Source: Marininema mesophilum
Lineage (GTDB): Bacteria; Bacillota; Bacilli; Thermoactinomycetales; DSM-45169
NCBI RefSeq assembly: GCF_900106775.1
Contig: NZ_FNNQ01000014.1
Coordinates: 1 to 64,000, forward strand
Reading direction: 5' to 3'
Length of the DNA: 64,000 bases
Shown here: piece after piece, positions 34,355-41,807 of the stretch
How positions within the stretch are numbered: the stretch's first letter is position 1
Layout: the number at the start of each line of letters is the position of its first letter
The notes under the pieces: generated by a model
What the model was told of the DNA's origin: nothing
Databases searched by the model: none
Seen by the model: only the letters and a program-made list of their open reading frames with translations
Made by a program: the position numbers and the translations under genes

Positions 34355-34380
34355 CAACTCCCTGCAAGGGGAGTTTTTTT
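34355..34380 (+). terminator. Terminator of czcD
   Basis: AACTCCC (34356-34362) pairs with GGGGAGTT (34368-34375), followed by seven Ts. Confidence 0.85.
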
Positions 34381-34399
34381 CATTTCGATGGGAGAAATT

Positions 34400-34582
34400 C
34401 GCGGAAAGTGGCATTTTTAGCTTGTCTCATCAATAAAACTAGAAACTGTAACCCTGTACGTAATGGATCTAGCTTGGCAGGGTTAGTAAATCACGACTTC
34501 CTAGGTCAGGAAGCTCCGGTTGAGAAAGGAGGGTCGAGCTGGAAACCAAGGCCTAAAACTGATGAACGGGGGAATTGGATTC
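34400..34582 (+). other. Possibly structured leader of the NlpC/P60 gene
   Basis: The region can form several local stems, such as AACCCTG with CAGGGTT (about 34449 and 34480) and CTTCCT with AGGAAG (about 34498 and 34508). Cell-wall hydrolases of this kind are often under c-di-AMP riboswitches, but the conserved ydaO blocks are not recognisable here, so no riboswitch family is assigned. Confidence 0.3.
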
Positions 34583-35401
34583 ATGTCCGTATATCCTGAT
34601 AAGAAGGTGATGACAACCCTGGCTGTCGCCGGTTCGTTACTGGTTAGTCCCCATGTAACAAATGCATCGGCGAACCCGGAAAAATCAGAGACAATGTCAA
34701 AGGATAACGCGTTTCAGGTTGATCAAGCGGCGGTTCAGGAATCACTTTCCAAACGGCGTTTTCATGTCGCGTCTACTGGGATTCGGGCGAATGTGGGCGA
34801 GGATGGTTTGAGAAGTGGAATGTATTATGTCGTGAGGCAAGGGGACACTCTCTCTGAAGTAGCTCAACGATATGAAGTGAGTTTGGTTAAGCTAATCAAG
34901 ATGAATCCCCAGATCAAGAATCCAGCAAAGATCTATATCGGTGATAAGTTACGTGTATCTAAGGGGACCTCCGAAAAGGGAGGTAAGCCTGATAAGGTTA
35001 AACCGTCTACCCCGAAACTGGGTACAGGCAAAGGTGCTTCGGTGCTTAACGAAGCAACGAGCCACTTAAACAAACCCTATGTATATGGAGCAAATGGTCC
35101 AAATACCTTTGACTGCTCAGGCTTTACTCAATATGTCTTCAGTCAAACCACAGGGAAACAACTGCCTAGGACTAGCTCAGCGCAAGCATACGTCGGAAGA
35201 TTCATCTCAAGGGGCAATCTTCGTACGGGGGATCTCTTATTTTTCCGCACAGGTGGCGGTGGTATTAGTCATGTAGGCATTTACATGGGTGGAGGGAAGA
35301 TGATCCATGCCTCTAATCCACGAAATGATGTAGAGATCAGCAATTTGGGAGAGCGTTATTGGATTGAGCGTTTTGTCACTGCACGTCGGGTACTTCGATG
35401 A
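34583..35401 (+). CDS. Secreted LysM-NlpC/P60 peptidoglycan hydrolase
   Basis: 272 aa. Signal peptide (MSVYPDKKVMTTLAVAGSLL to about NASA), one LysM domain (YYVVRQGDTLSEVAQRYEVS, about 88-132), a Ser/Pro/Lys linker, and a C-terminal NlpC/P60 cysteine peptidase with nucleophile Cys in TFDCSGFTQYVF and His in GISHVGIYMGGGKMIHAS. Likely a D,L-endopeptidase cutting stem peptides during growth. The frame opens at 34520, but GGGGGAA before ATG 34583 and the signal peptide support this start. Confidence 0.9.
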   Translation: MSVYPDKKVMTTLAVAGSLLVSPHVTNASANPEKSETMSKDNAFQVDQAAVQESLSKRRFHVASTGIRANVGEDGLRSGMYYVVRQGDTLSEVAQRYEVSLVKLIKMNPQIKNPAKIYIGDKLRVSKGTSEKGGKPDKVKPSTPKLGTGKGASVLNEATSHLNKPYVYGANGPNTFDCSGFTQYVFSQTTGKQLPRTSSAQAYVGRFISRGNLRTGDLLFFRTGGGGISHVGIYMGGGKMIHASNPRNDVEISNLGERYWIERFVTARRVLR

Positions 35402-35687
35402 TTCTACATCTCAGTCATTATTCCCATCACTTGGTGGGATTCAGCAGGTACCCTGCTTCACCCCTCTATGTCCATGATCATGTTGGAGTATAGAAGCAGG
35501 AAGAAGTCATCTCATTAGAAACTAGACCTTTGCCCAAATCACACCGTTCAAATAAAGGAGCCTTCTGAATATAGGTGTGTGGCTGATAAGGTAAGGCAGA
35601 ATACTGACACTCTTCGGGCCCAGTAAGACTGGGAGTTAAATATAGTTTTCAATTATAGAATGCAGATGAGAGAGGGTCGCGTTATGA
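35402..35687. other. Intergenic region, no gene recognised
   Basis: Nothing with a coding signature is seen between the NlpC/P60 gene and the hairpin at 35688. A -10-like TATAGAAT (35655-35662) about 30 bp before that hairpin leaves room only for a very short RNA. Confidence 0.4.
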
Positions 35688-35716
35688 AGAACCGGTGAAT
35701 ACCGGTTCTCTTTTTT
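35688..35716 (+). terminator. Strong intrinsic terminator
   Basis: AGAACCGGT (35688-35696) and ACCGGTTCT (35701-35709) with a GAAT loop, followed by CTTTTTT. It is about 290 bp after the NlpC/P60 stop, so it ends either a long 3' UTR or a short independent RNA. Confidence 0.85.
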
Positions 35717-35858
35717 ATTGAGGCATATTAGGAAGTTAGTGCAGGGTAGACTAACTGATAATGAAGTTCATTGAATGATAAAGAAAATGGTTGCTTTTTG
35801 TTGTCATGATCAATTGGAGGGAGCTTGATCTATTAGGATGCTATTGGAGGAATGGACG

Positions 35859-36314
35859 GTGGTTTTTACATCGTGGTTGATCGTTTGGTGGATAATTGGT
35901 CTTCTTTATATCGATTGGAAACGATGGCGAATTGGCTATACAACGGCTCTGGCAGGAAGCTTGGGTTCCTTTATACTCGATGCGGCTTTTGTTAGTGGGG
36001 GTTTCTGGAGTTATAGTGACGATTTTTATAAGGGCCTATGGCCTAACATTCTGCTGAATATTAGCATCTATCCAGTAGGGGCATGGATATTTGTACAGCG
36101 ATTGCCGAAGACAGCAGGTAAATGGGTTCGGTGGGTGCTAGTCGGTACGGTTGCTCTTCTCGCTGTGGAATTCAATTTGCGGTCCTTAGGTCATATGTCC
36201 TACCACCATGGATGGAACATTGGCTGGTCAGCCTTGGCTAATGTTGTTTTATTAACGTTGCTGAGTATCCATTTTATAAAGGTTGAAGAGGGAGCAATAA
36301 CATCCAATTCATGA
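35859..36314 (+). CDS. CBO0543-like integral membrane protein
   Basis: 151 aa with four to five hydrophobic helices, many Trp, and the interspersed DWKRW and FWSYSDDFYKGLWPNILLNI patterns of the CBO0543-type family of unknown function. ATG 35838 opens the frame, but TTGGAGG at 35844-35850 lies 8 nt before GTG 35859, which is the better start. No functional partner adjacent; lrgAB follows 210 bp later. Confidence 0.65.
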   Translation: MVFTSWLIVWWIIGLLYIDWKRWRIGYTTALAGSLGSFILDAAFVSGGFWSYSDDFYKGLWPNILLNISIYPVGAWIFVQRLPKTAGKWVRWVLVGTVALLAVEFNLRSLGHMSYHHGWNIGWSALANVVLLTLLSIHFIKVEEGAITSNS

Positions 36315-36370
36315 CAGTTTCAAGTTCGAAAAAACTCGTTCATCCACTTTTAGCTACGTTACGCGCGTTT

Positions 36371-36398
36371 AAGTCCATCTCCCGAGATGGACTTTGTT
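36371..36398 (+). terminator. Hairpin terminator before lrgA
   Basis: AAGTCCATCTC (36371-36381) pairs with GAGATGGACTT (36384-36394). The T tract is weak (TGTTAC). Confidence 0.6.
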
Positions 36399-36524
36399 AC
36401 TGTTTATATTACGCAGTGAGTAAGGCTTTTTATTGTGTATGGAGTAGATGCTCACTACAAAAAATGATACCCTTTTGGGTAAACATTCGACTTCGAAGTG
36501 GCTACTTTAGGAGGTGGAGCAAAG

Positions 36525-36899
36525 GTGCGGACATTAATAATACCCGTACAGATTGCAGGGTTGTGGGGATTTTATGAGCTGGGATCTTGGGTAAGGGATA
36601 TTTTACAAATTCCCATCCCTGGTAGCCTACTTGGTATGGGTATACTGCTCACTCTCCTTATGACAGGGGTTTTTCCGGAACGTTGGTTGGCTGGAGGATC
36701 TGAGTGGCTCCTTGGTTGGTTACCCCTACTCTTTCTGCCCTCGATTGCAGGGGTTGTTGGGGTTCTGCCCTTTTTACAGGATCGCGGATGGGAGTTGATG
36801 ATTGTTGTGATTGTGAATACGTTACTGGTGATGGCCTCTTCATCCTTAACTAGTCAGTGGCTGGTAAGGCGTCGAGCAGGTGGAGAGGAGAGCATGTGA
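36525..36899 (+). CDS. lrgA: CidA/LrgA holin-like protein
   Basis: 124 aa, four helices. IPGSLLGMGILLTLL and WLPLLFLPSIAGVV are the LrgA/CidA signatures. These holin-like proteins work with LrgB/CidB to modulate murein hydrolase export, cell lysis and pyruvate or other small-molecule traffic. The frame opens at 36498, but AGGAGG at 36510-36515 with 9-nt spacing selects GTG 36525. Overlaps lrgB by one base (TGATG), so the two are translationally coupled. Confidence 0.88.
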   Translation: MRTLIIPVQIAGLWGFYELGSWVRDILQIPIPGSLLGMGILLTLLMTGVFPERWLAGGSEWLLGWLPLLFLPSIAGVVGVLPFLQDRGWELMIVVIVNTLLVMASSSLTSQWLVRRRAGGEESM

Positions 36900-37570
36900 T
36901 GGCTGTGTTATATGTTGGTTTAACAATTGGGTTGTATCTATTATTCAGGGAACTTTATCGTAGGGTAAAACACCCCTTACTATCGCCTGTAGCTACCTCG
37001 GGTCTTGTTCTCATCCTACTGCTATCGAATCTGGATGTTCCATATAGTACCTATATGGCTGGTGGACAATGGATCGATAAACTATTGGGGCCGGCAGTGG
37101 TTGCTTTTGCTTATCCAATGTACTATCACCGTAAGCTAATTCGAAAAAATTGGGTGCCATTACTTGGCGGAGTGAGTATGGCTGTACTCGTGACGTTTAC
37201 GGTGGTGTTTAGCTGGGCCAACTTCCTTGGGCTTCAATCCAAAATCTTTCGTACGCTATTACCCGAGTCTGTAACAACCCCTATTGCGATGGATCTATCC
37301 CGACAACTAGGGGGGATTCCTTCTCTAACTGCAATCATGGTTGTATTTGCAGGGATGTGTGGGGCAGTGTTGGGTCCTCTTCTTTACCGCTGGATTCGTG
37401 TGGATCATCCTCTCGGCCGGGGAGTTGGCTTTGGCAGTGCTTCTCATGGTGTGGGAACGGCTCAAGCGATGGAAGAAGGAGAGATTGTTGGAGCGATTAG
37501 TACAGTATCGATGACCCTGACTGCAATGGTGACAGCAGGAGTAAGCTTATGGGCTCTCGAATTCGTGTAA
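36899..37570 (+). CDS. lrgB: LrgB/CidB antiholin-like protein
   Basis: 223 aa with about seven helices. LLGPAVVAFAYPMYYHRKLI, LPESVTTPIAMDLSRQLGGI and GFGSASHGVGTAQAMEEGEI are the invariant LrgB motifs. Partner of LrgA. ATG 36899 overlaps the lrgA stop and has GGAGAGGAG upstream; the longer frame from 36857 would lie inside lrgA. No lytSR two-component genes are nearby. Confidence 0.92.
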   Translation: MAVLYVGLTIGLYLLFRELYRRVKHPLLSPVATSGLVLILLLSNLDVPYSTYMAGGQWIDKLLGPAVVAFAYPMYYHRKLIRKNWVPLLGGVSMAVLVTFTVVFSWANFLGLQSKIFRTLLPESVTTPIAMDLSRQLGGIPSLTAIMVVFAGMCGAVLGPLLYRWIRVDHPLGRGVGFGSASHGVGTAQAMEEGEIVGAISTVSMTLTAMVTAGVSLWALEFV

Positions 37571-37613
37571 TAGAACCTGTGGCGTTCTAATTGATGAGAG
37601 GGCAGGTGGAGAG

Positions 37614-38459
37614 ATGAAGGCAAGGGAGGCGCGCGTAGCTCTCTGGCCGGTGATCCGGCATGTTTATCGATCCGTGATGGAACATGGTGTCACGGATTTG
37701 GCAGCGGCCTTGGCCTATTATTTTTTATTGTCCTTGTTTCCCCTGATCATTTTTTTGGTCACTCTTTTGCCTTATACATCGATTGATCCGGATTCGGCAG
37801 TGCGCTTTGTAAACGGAATCGTTCCTGCGATATCACAGAGTGCCATTGATGGAACGATACGCGAAGTCGTCAGTCAACGACAGGATGGTTTGCTTTCCTT
37901 TAGCCTTTTAGCCACCCTGTGGGTTGCATCCAATGGAGTAAGTGCGATTATCCGGATGTTAAATATCGCCTATGAAGTTGAGGAGAATCGACACCTTGTG
38001 CGAGTGCGATTATTATCCATCAGCTTAACGGTTGGTTTGGTAGTGGGAATAGTCATTCTGCTGGTGTTCTCGGTTTTCGGTGATCTGCTACTTAGCCATT
38101 TGGTTCATTTTTTTCCCATGGCGAAAGTTGGGGTGTTGTTTAAAGTTATGAAGTGGGTAGCTTCCTTCTTACTTATCGTCATTGTGTTAGTGGGGATTTA
38201 TCAGATTGCTCCCGCTACCCGGCTCCCTTTAGGCGAAGTTATTGTCGGGGCATTGGTGACAGCAACAGGATGGCAGTTAAGCTCCCTTGGTTTCTACTTC
38301 TACGTCGGTAACTATAGCAATTATTCAGCTACTTACGGTAGTCTCGGTGGTGTGATTGTCCTGATGGTCTGGTTTTATCTCACAGGAATGTTTCTCATCC
38401 TCGGTGGTGTGATTAATGCGGGGATTCATCGACATCGCTGGATGCTGCGGAAAAGTTAA
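37614..38459 (+). CDS. YihY/BrkB-family membrane protein
   Basis: 281 aa with six helices and the family signatures DLAAALAYYFLLSLFPLIIF near the N-terminus, VASNGVSAIIRMLNIAYEVE, and YGSLGGVIVLMVWFYLTGMF near the C-terminus. Once annotated as RNase BN, the family is now regarded as a membrane protein of uncertain role. RBS AGGTGGAGAG. 43 bp after lrgB, possibly cotranscribed. Confidence 0.88.
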   Translation: MKAREARVALWPVIRHVYRSVMEHGVTDLAAALAYYFLLSLFPLIIFLVTLLPYTSIDPDSAVRFVNGIVPAISQSAIDGTIREVVSQRQDGLLSFSLLATLWVASNGVSAIIRMLNIAYEVEENRHLVRVRLLSISLTVGLVVGIVILLVFSVFGDLLLSHLVHFFPMAKVGVLFKVMKWVASFLLIVIVLVGIYQIAPATRLPLGEVIVGALVTATGWQLSSLGFYFYVGNYSNYSATYGSLGGVIVLMVWFYLTGMFLILGGVINAGIHRHRWMLRKS

Positions 38460-38503
38460 ATGGGAGATGAGTGACGGGCCACCGTCATTCATCTCCCATT
38501 TCG
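38458..38503. terminator. Bidirectional terminator hairpin
   Basis: AAATGGGAGATGAGTGACGG (38458-38477) pairs almost perfectly with 38482-38501 around a GCCA loop. It begins in the YihY stop region and covers the end of the convergent 42 aa gene, so it serves both. Confidence 0.75.
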
Positions 38504-38613
38504 TATTCTAGCTCTTCTCCATCCGTGTGAAAATCTAGAAATTCGCCACAATAGGGGCAGACATCCAGCTTTTCTGGCAGATGTTCTTCACATTCGATAC
38601 ACAGTTTAGCCAT
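38485..38613 (-). CDS. Small zinc-ribbon protein (42 aa)
   Basis: MAKLCIECEEHLPEKLDVCP then YCGEFLDF and an acidic tail. Two CxxC pairs (C5/C8 and C19/C22) spaced by ten residues make a compact rubredoxin/zinc-ribbon knuckle. RBS GGGGGAGAG lies 8-9 nt before the ATG. Too short for a usual length cut-off. Convergent with YihY and sharing its terminator. Role unknown; such proteins bind Zn2+ or Fe2+. Confidence 0.75.
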   Translation of the reverse strand: MAKLCIECEEHLPEKLDVCPYCGEFLDFHTDGEELEYEMGDE

Positions 38614-38746
38614 TGAACTCTCTCCCCCTTTCATACTAGTTCCATTCGCTAACTAGGGAGCATCTCCTTCTCAATATAAAGGAAAAAGTTTGTGAAGTTG
38701 GTAAAGGTTATATGAATATAGTATGAAGTTGAAGGAGGAGTGACTT

Positions 38747-38778
38747 AAGGAACGTTGGGATACCAACGTTCCTTTTTT
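38747..38778 (+). terminator. Orphan intrinsic terminator
   Basis: AAGGAACGTTGG (38747-38758) and CCAACGTTCCTT (38763-38774) with GATA loop and a T run to 38778. No plus-strand gene ends upstream: the preceding 130 bp lie in front of the minus-strand zinc-ribbon gene, so a short RNA may end here. Confidence 0.8.
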
Positions 38779-38819
38779 CTGCTTTTAAAGAAGTCTTTCG
38801 ATTCCTGAGCTAAGTATAC

Positions 38820-39191
38820 TTACAGCTTTTTAATTGCAGCGATAGCAATGCAAGCCCAACCTACAAGGAAAGCAAGTCCACCTGTTGGTGTAATAGGCCA
38901 TATTACCTTTGTGCCAGTCAATGCAATTGCATAAAGACTACCAGAGAAACAGACAATTCCTGCGAATATTAACCAACCACCAGTCGTTACTAAGGGGGAA
39001 GGTCCAACTTTAGCGGCGAGTAAGCCAATAAAGAGAAGCGCCAAGGCATGGATCATGTGATAAAGCGCACCGGTTTGCCAATTGGCGATCATGCGATCAG
39101 AGATCTTGCCTTCTAATCCATGAGCACCAAAAGCACCGAGTGCTACAGCTAAAAACATGTTTACTGCACCCAGGAAAATAAACAATTTCAT
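38820..39191 (-). CDS. ywdK: DUF423 membrane protein (YwdK-like)
   Basis: 123 aa with four helices. The start MKLFIFLGAVNMFLAVALGA and GAHGL, with WQTGALYHMIHALALLFIGL, is diagnostic for DUF423. Function unknown. The frame extends upstream to 39245, but AGGAGGGAG before ATG 39191 marks the true start, which begins directly at the first helix. Confidence 0.9.
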   Translation of the reverse strand: MKLFIFLGAVNMFLAVALGAFGAHGLEGKISDRMIANWQTGALYHMIHALALLFIGLLAAKVGPSPLVTTGGWLIFAGIVCFSGSLYAIALTGTKVIWPITPTGGLAFLVGWACIAIAAIKKL

Positions 39192-39416
39192 CGAGTGATC
39201 ACTCCCTCCTCCCCGTATTATAATCCGCAGGAATCGTAAAATCACGTCGGTTCACCGCTTTGCCACAACAGGGTGGGAAGTGGGGTCGTTTTGATTCCCT
39301 TTACAGGGAACTCGTCTTTCATTAAAATAAATTTTAGCGATAAAGTTTATTTAAAGGTACACAGTGAGGAAGAAGACCACTATATAGGCAATCCAAAAAT
39401 AAGGAGGTCATTTAGC

Positions 39417-40682
39417 ATGGAGAATCAAGTATCTAAGCAGCTACATTCACCGGTAGATATGGTTAGTACATTTCCCTTATTGAGAAATTACAAATTTATC
39501 TGTCTATGGATAGCTAGTCTCTTTTCCGGGATTGCTTTTTCCGCCTATCTCACCACGGAATCTTGGTACGTAGTGAATGGACTTAAAATGAAATGGGCTG
39601 TGGGTGTTGTGATGATGGTAACGGCAATCCCAAGGGTAGTTTTCATGATGTGGGGTGGTGTTATAGCGGATCGTTTTGATCGTGTTCGCATCATGTTTTT
39701 GTCGAGTGGGGCCCGCTGTTTATTGATTGTTGCGATGGTATATCTCTTATGGGCAAAGGGGTTACCGTTACTTTATTTACTCCTATTTGCCGGAGTATTC
39801 GGAGTACTCGATGCATTTTTTGGGCCAGCAAGCCAATCGATATTGCCTCAGATAATAAAAAAAGAGCAACTGTTAAAGGCCAATTCTTTTATGGAGATCA
39901 CACGAAATTTTGGGGTGATCCTAGGGCCAATTTTTGCGGGTGTCATACTTAAATGGGGATCATTTATCGCTTCCTTTTCCGTTTCTGGTGTCGCATTGAT
40001 GATTGCTTGTCTCTTTCTCACGGGGATCCAACTACATAAGGATCAGACTACCTCCTCCTATCGGGAAAAGAAGTCTACTTTTCAGGAGCTAAAAGAAGGC
40101 ATTCATTATGTTTGGGCCACTCCCTGGTTACGTACCCTTATGTTAATCGCGTTGTTAACTAATCTATTGTTGCAAGGTCCTTTGCAGGGTGGAATTCCTT
40201 TAATGGTAAAGTACCAATTACATGGGGATGCCTTGGATCTTAGTTTTTTAGAGGGCTCCATTGCGGGAGGGATGATAGGGGGAGCATTATTAATAGGGTG
40301 GCTGAATTTTCGTCGACGGAGAATGCTGATTAGCATCATACTAATCATGTTCCTCGGTGTAGCGATCGCTATCTTTAGTGTTATTATGGAGACATGGCAG
40401 GGGATGATTGTTTTAGCGTTCGGTGGTGTGGCGATCTCTATGAGTAATACGATTATCATCACCTTATTTCAGGAGAGGGTGGATAAAGAGAAGATAGGAC
40501 GGGTAATGAGTCTTGTAGTTACGGCTGCGATGGGTTTTATCCCTCTTTCCCATGGACTTGTATCATTGATATTATCTATGGGTGTGTCGATCTCAGCCAT
40601 TCTCTTCTGTTCTAGTACACTGATGATCCTTTATAATGGCCTTATGCTAATGACAGCTAGGGTGATCCGCGAGACAGATTAA
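39417..40682 (+). CDS. MFS exporter, EntS-like (first paralogue)
   Basis: 421 aa, 12 helices. PRVVFMMWGGVIADRFDRVRIM contains motif A (GxxxDRxxR) and DAFFGPASQSILPQIIKKEQ LLKANS is the conserved loop of the EntS/MefA group of siderophore and macrolide exporters. The frame opens at 39273, but AAGGAGG at 39401-39407 selects ATG 39417. Cotranscribed with the ArsR-like regulator 49 bp downstream. Homologous to the gene at 46573. Confidence 0.85.
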   Translation: MENQVSKQLHSPVDMVSTFPLLRNYKFICLWIASLFSGIAFSAYLTTESWYVVNGLKMKWAVGVVMMVTAIPRVVFMMWGGVIADRFDRVRIMFLSSGARCLLIVAMVYLLWAKGLPLLYLLLFAGVFGVLDAFFGPASQSILPQIIKKEQLLKANSFMEITRNFGVILGPIFAGVILKWGSFIASFSVSGVALMIACLFLTGIQLHKDQTTSSYREKKSTFQELKEGIHYVWATPWLRTLMLIALLTNLLLQGPLQGGIPLMVKYQLHGDALDLSFLEGSIAGGMIGGALLIGWLNFRRRRMLISIILIMFLGVAIAIFSVIMETWQGMIVLAFGGVAISMSNTIIITLFQERVDKEKIGRVMSLVVTAAMGFIPLSHGLVSLILSMGVSISAILFCSSTLMILYNGLMLMTARVIRETD

Positions 40683-40731
40683 GGGGTAATAAGCGTGGAT
40701 ATCAAATTTATATAGATGGGAGGCTCGATCA

Positions 40732-41397
40732 TTGGTACGATTGCAAAGGGTTACTGATTTAGAGTTAATGAAATTGATTTCTGATCCTAGGCGTAGCCAA
40801 ATCATGAATCTGTGTACTCAGGAAGCACTCTCAGTGAAGGAATTAGCAATAAAGCTGGGGGAAGAGCCCTCTCGCCTCTATTATCATGTGAATAAACTGG
40901 TCGATCACGAACTGTTAGAAGTGGCCGACACACGTCAACATGGGAATCTGACAGAAAAGCTGTATCGTACAAACAACGTGACATATAACATAGATTTATC
41001 CTTGCTTGCAGAAGCACCCCAGAGGGTACTAGCAGGAATACAACAAAGTGTAAAGTATGGATTCGATATGATCGAGAAGAACGTTTCCCTCTGGAAAGAG
41101 GAAAATGAGGATGAGGAAAAGCCGGGTCGACTTCCCTACCATGTGACCATTAATAGTGGAACCAATCGCTTGACCAAAGAGGAGTGGCTTAATAGCCTTC
41201 AACATGGCTGCACATTCTGGCAAGACAACAAGGATGAACAGGAAACGTGGCCTGAGGAAATCGGGAGGTTGTTCGAGGATACAGGGGATGAAAAAGGAAC
41301 CTATCAATACGTTTTGATCAGCTACCGTATTGAAGACGGTCAGAAACTGGGGATCATTCCCTCCTTTAGTGAGAAGGATGAGGAAAAGAATGACTGA
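40732..41397 (+). CDS. ArsR/HTH_20-type transcriptional regulator
   Basis: 221 aa. N-terminal winged HTH: LMKLISDPRRSQIMNLCTQE, LSVKELAIKLGEEPSRLYYH, then the beta-wing ADTRQHGNLTEKLYRTN. The C-terminal part (about 85-221) is an acidic effector or dimer domain. Such helix-turn-helix proteins often control a neighbouring MFS gene; here it follows the EntS-like exporter directly. TTG start 8 nt after GGGAGG. No Cys-rich metal site is visible. Confidence 0.82.
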   Translation: MVRLQRVTDLELMKLISDPRRSQIMNLCTQEALSVKELAIKLGEEPSRLYYHVNKLVDHELLEVADTRQHGNLTEKLYRTNNVTYNIDLSLLAEAPQRVLAGIQQSVKYGFDMIEKNVSLWKEENEDEEKPGRLPYHVTINSGTNRLTKEEWLNSLQHGCTFWQDNKDEQETWPEEIGRLFEDTGDEKGTYQYVLISYRIEDGQKLGIIPSFSEKDEEKND

Positions 41398-41794
41398 TGA
41401 GCGAATGGATGTGTAATAAACGTTGGAGTATGCTGATGAATTTCGGCATGTTTCAATGTTTTATTATTAATGCGCCTGATATTTTTATTGATTTTGTTAA
41501 AGAAAGGCGCATAGAAAAGAGGACCACACTGAATTGGATCAAAGTAGTGGATGCGGGAAGATAATGAGACGAAGAGCGTAGTGAGGAAGAACACACTTGT
41601 CTACGGGAGAGGGGTTTTTTAGTGGAATAGTTCATGACGGAGATGGTGCATTCTACGTTTCGTTATTTGTACAAGGTGGACTTTATTATTTCAAAACAAC
41701 AAATAAAAATCTACAACAAACAAATTCCCTATTTTTTTTTTGTATACAAGCAAAGAAAGGAAAAAGCGATGTATATATTAGAGTCAGAAAAATA
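41398..41794. other. Intergenic region before the protease
   Basis: No supported gene. ATGCGCCT (41470-41477) and AGGCGCAT (41505-41512) form an inverted repeat with a 27-nt AT-rich loop. The last 150 bp are very AT-rich, including a T10 run near 41732, and presumably hold the protease promoter, which I cannot place with confidence. Confidence 0.4.
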
Positions 41795-41807
41795 AGGAGT
41801 GATGTGC

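Noticed and set aside
34381..34582. c-di-AMP (ydaO) riboswitch before the NlpC/P60 gene
   Set aside because: Expected from context, but the conserved blocks (GGGGGACCCA, GGGGTGAATC, CCCGACAGCTAACCTC type) are not present by eye.
36311..36577. 88-codon plus-strand frame overlapping the lrgA start
   Set aside because: It runs through a terminator hairpin and the lrgA RBS in another frame and resembles no protein.
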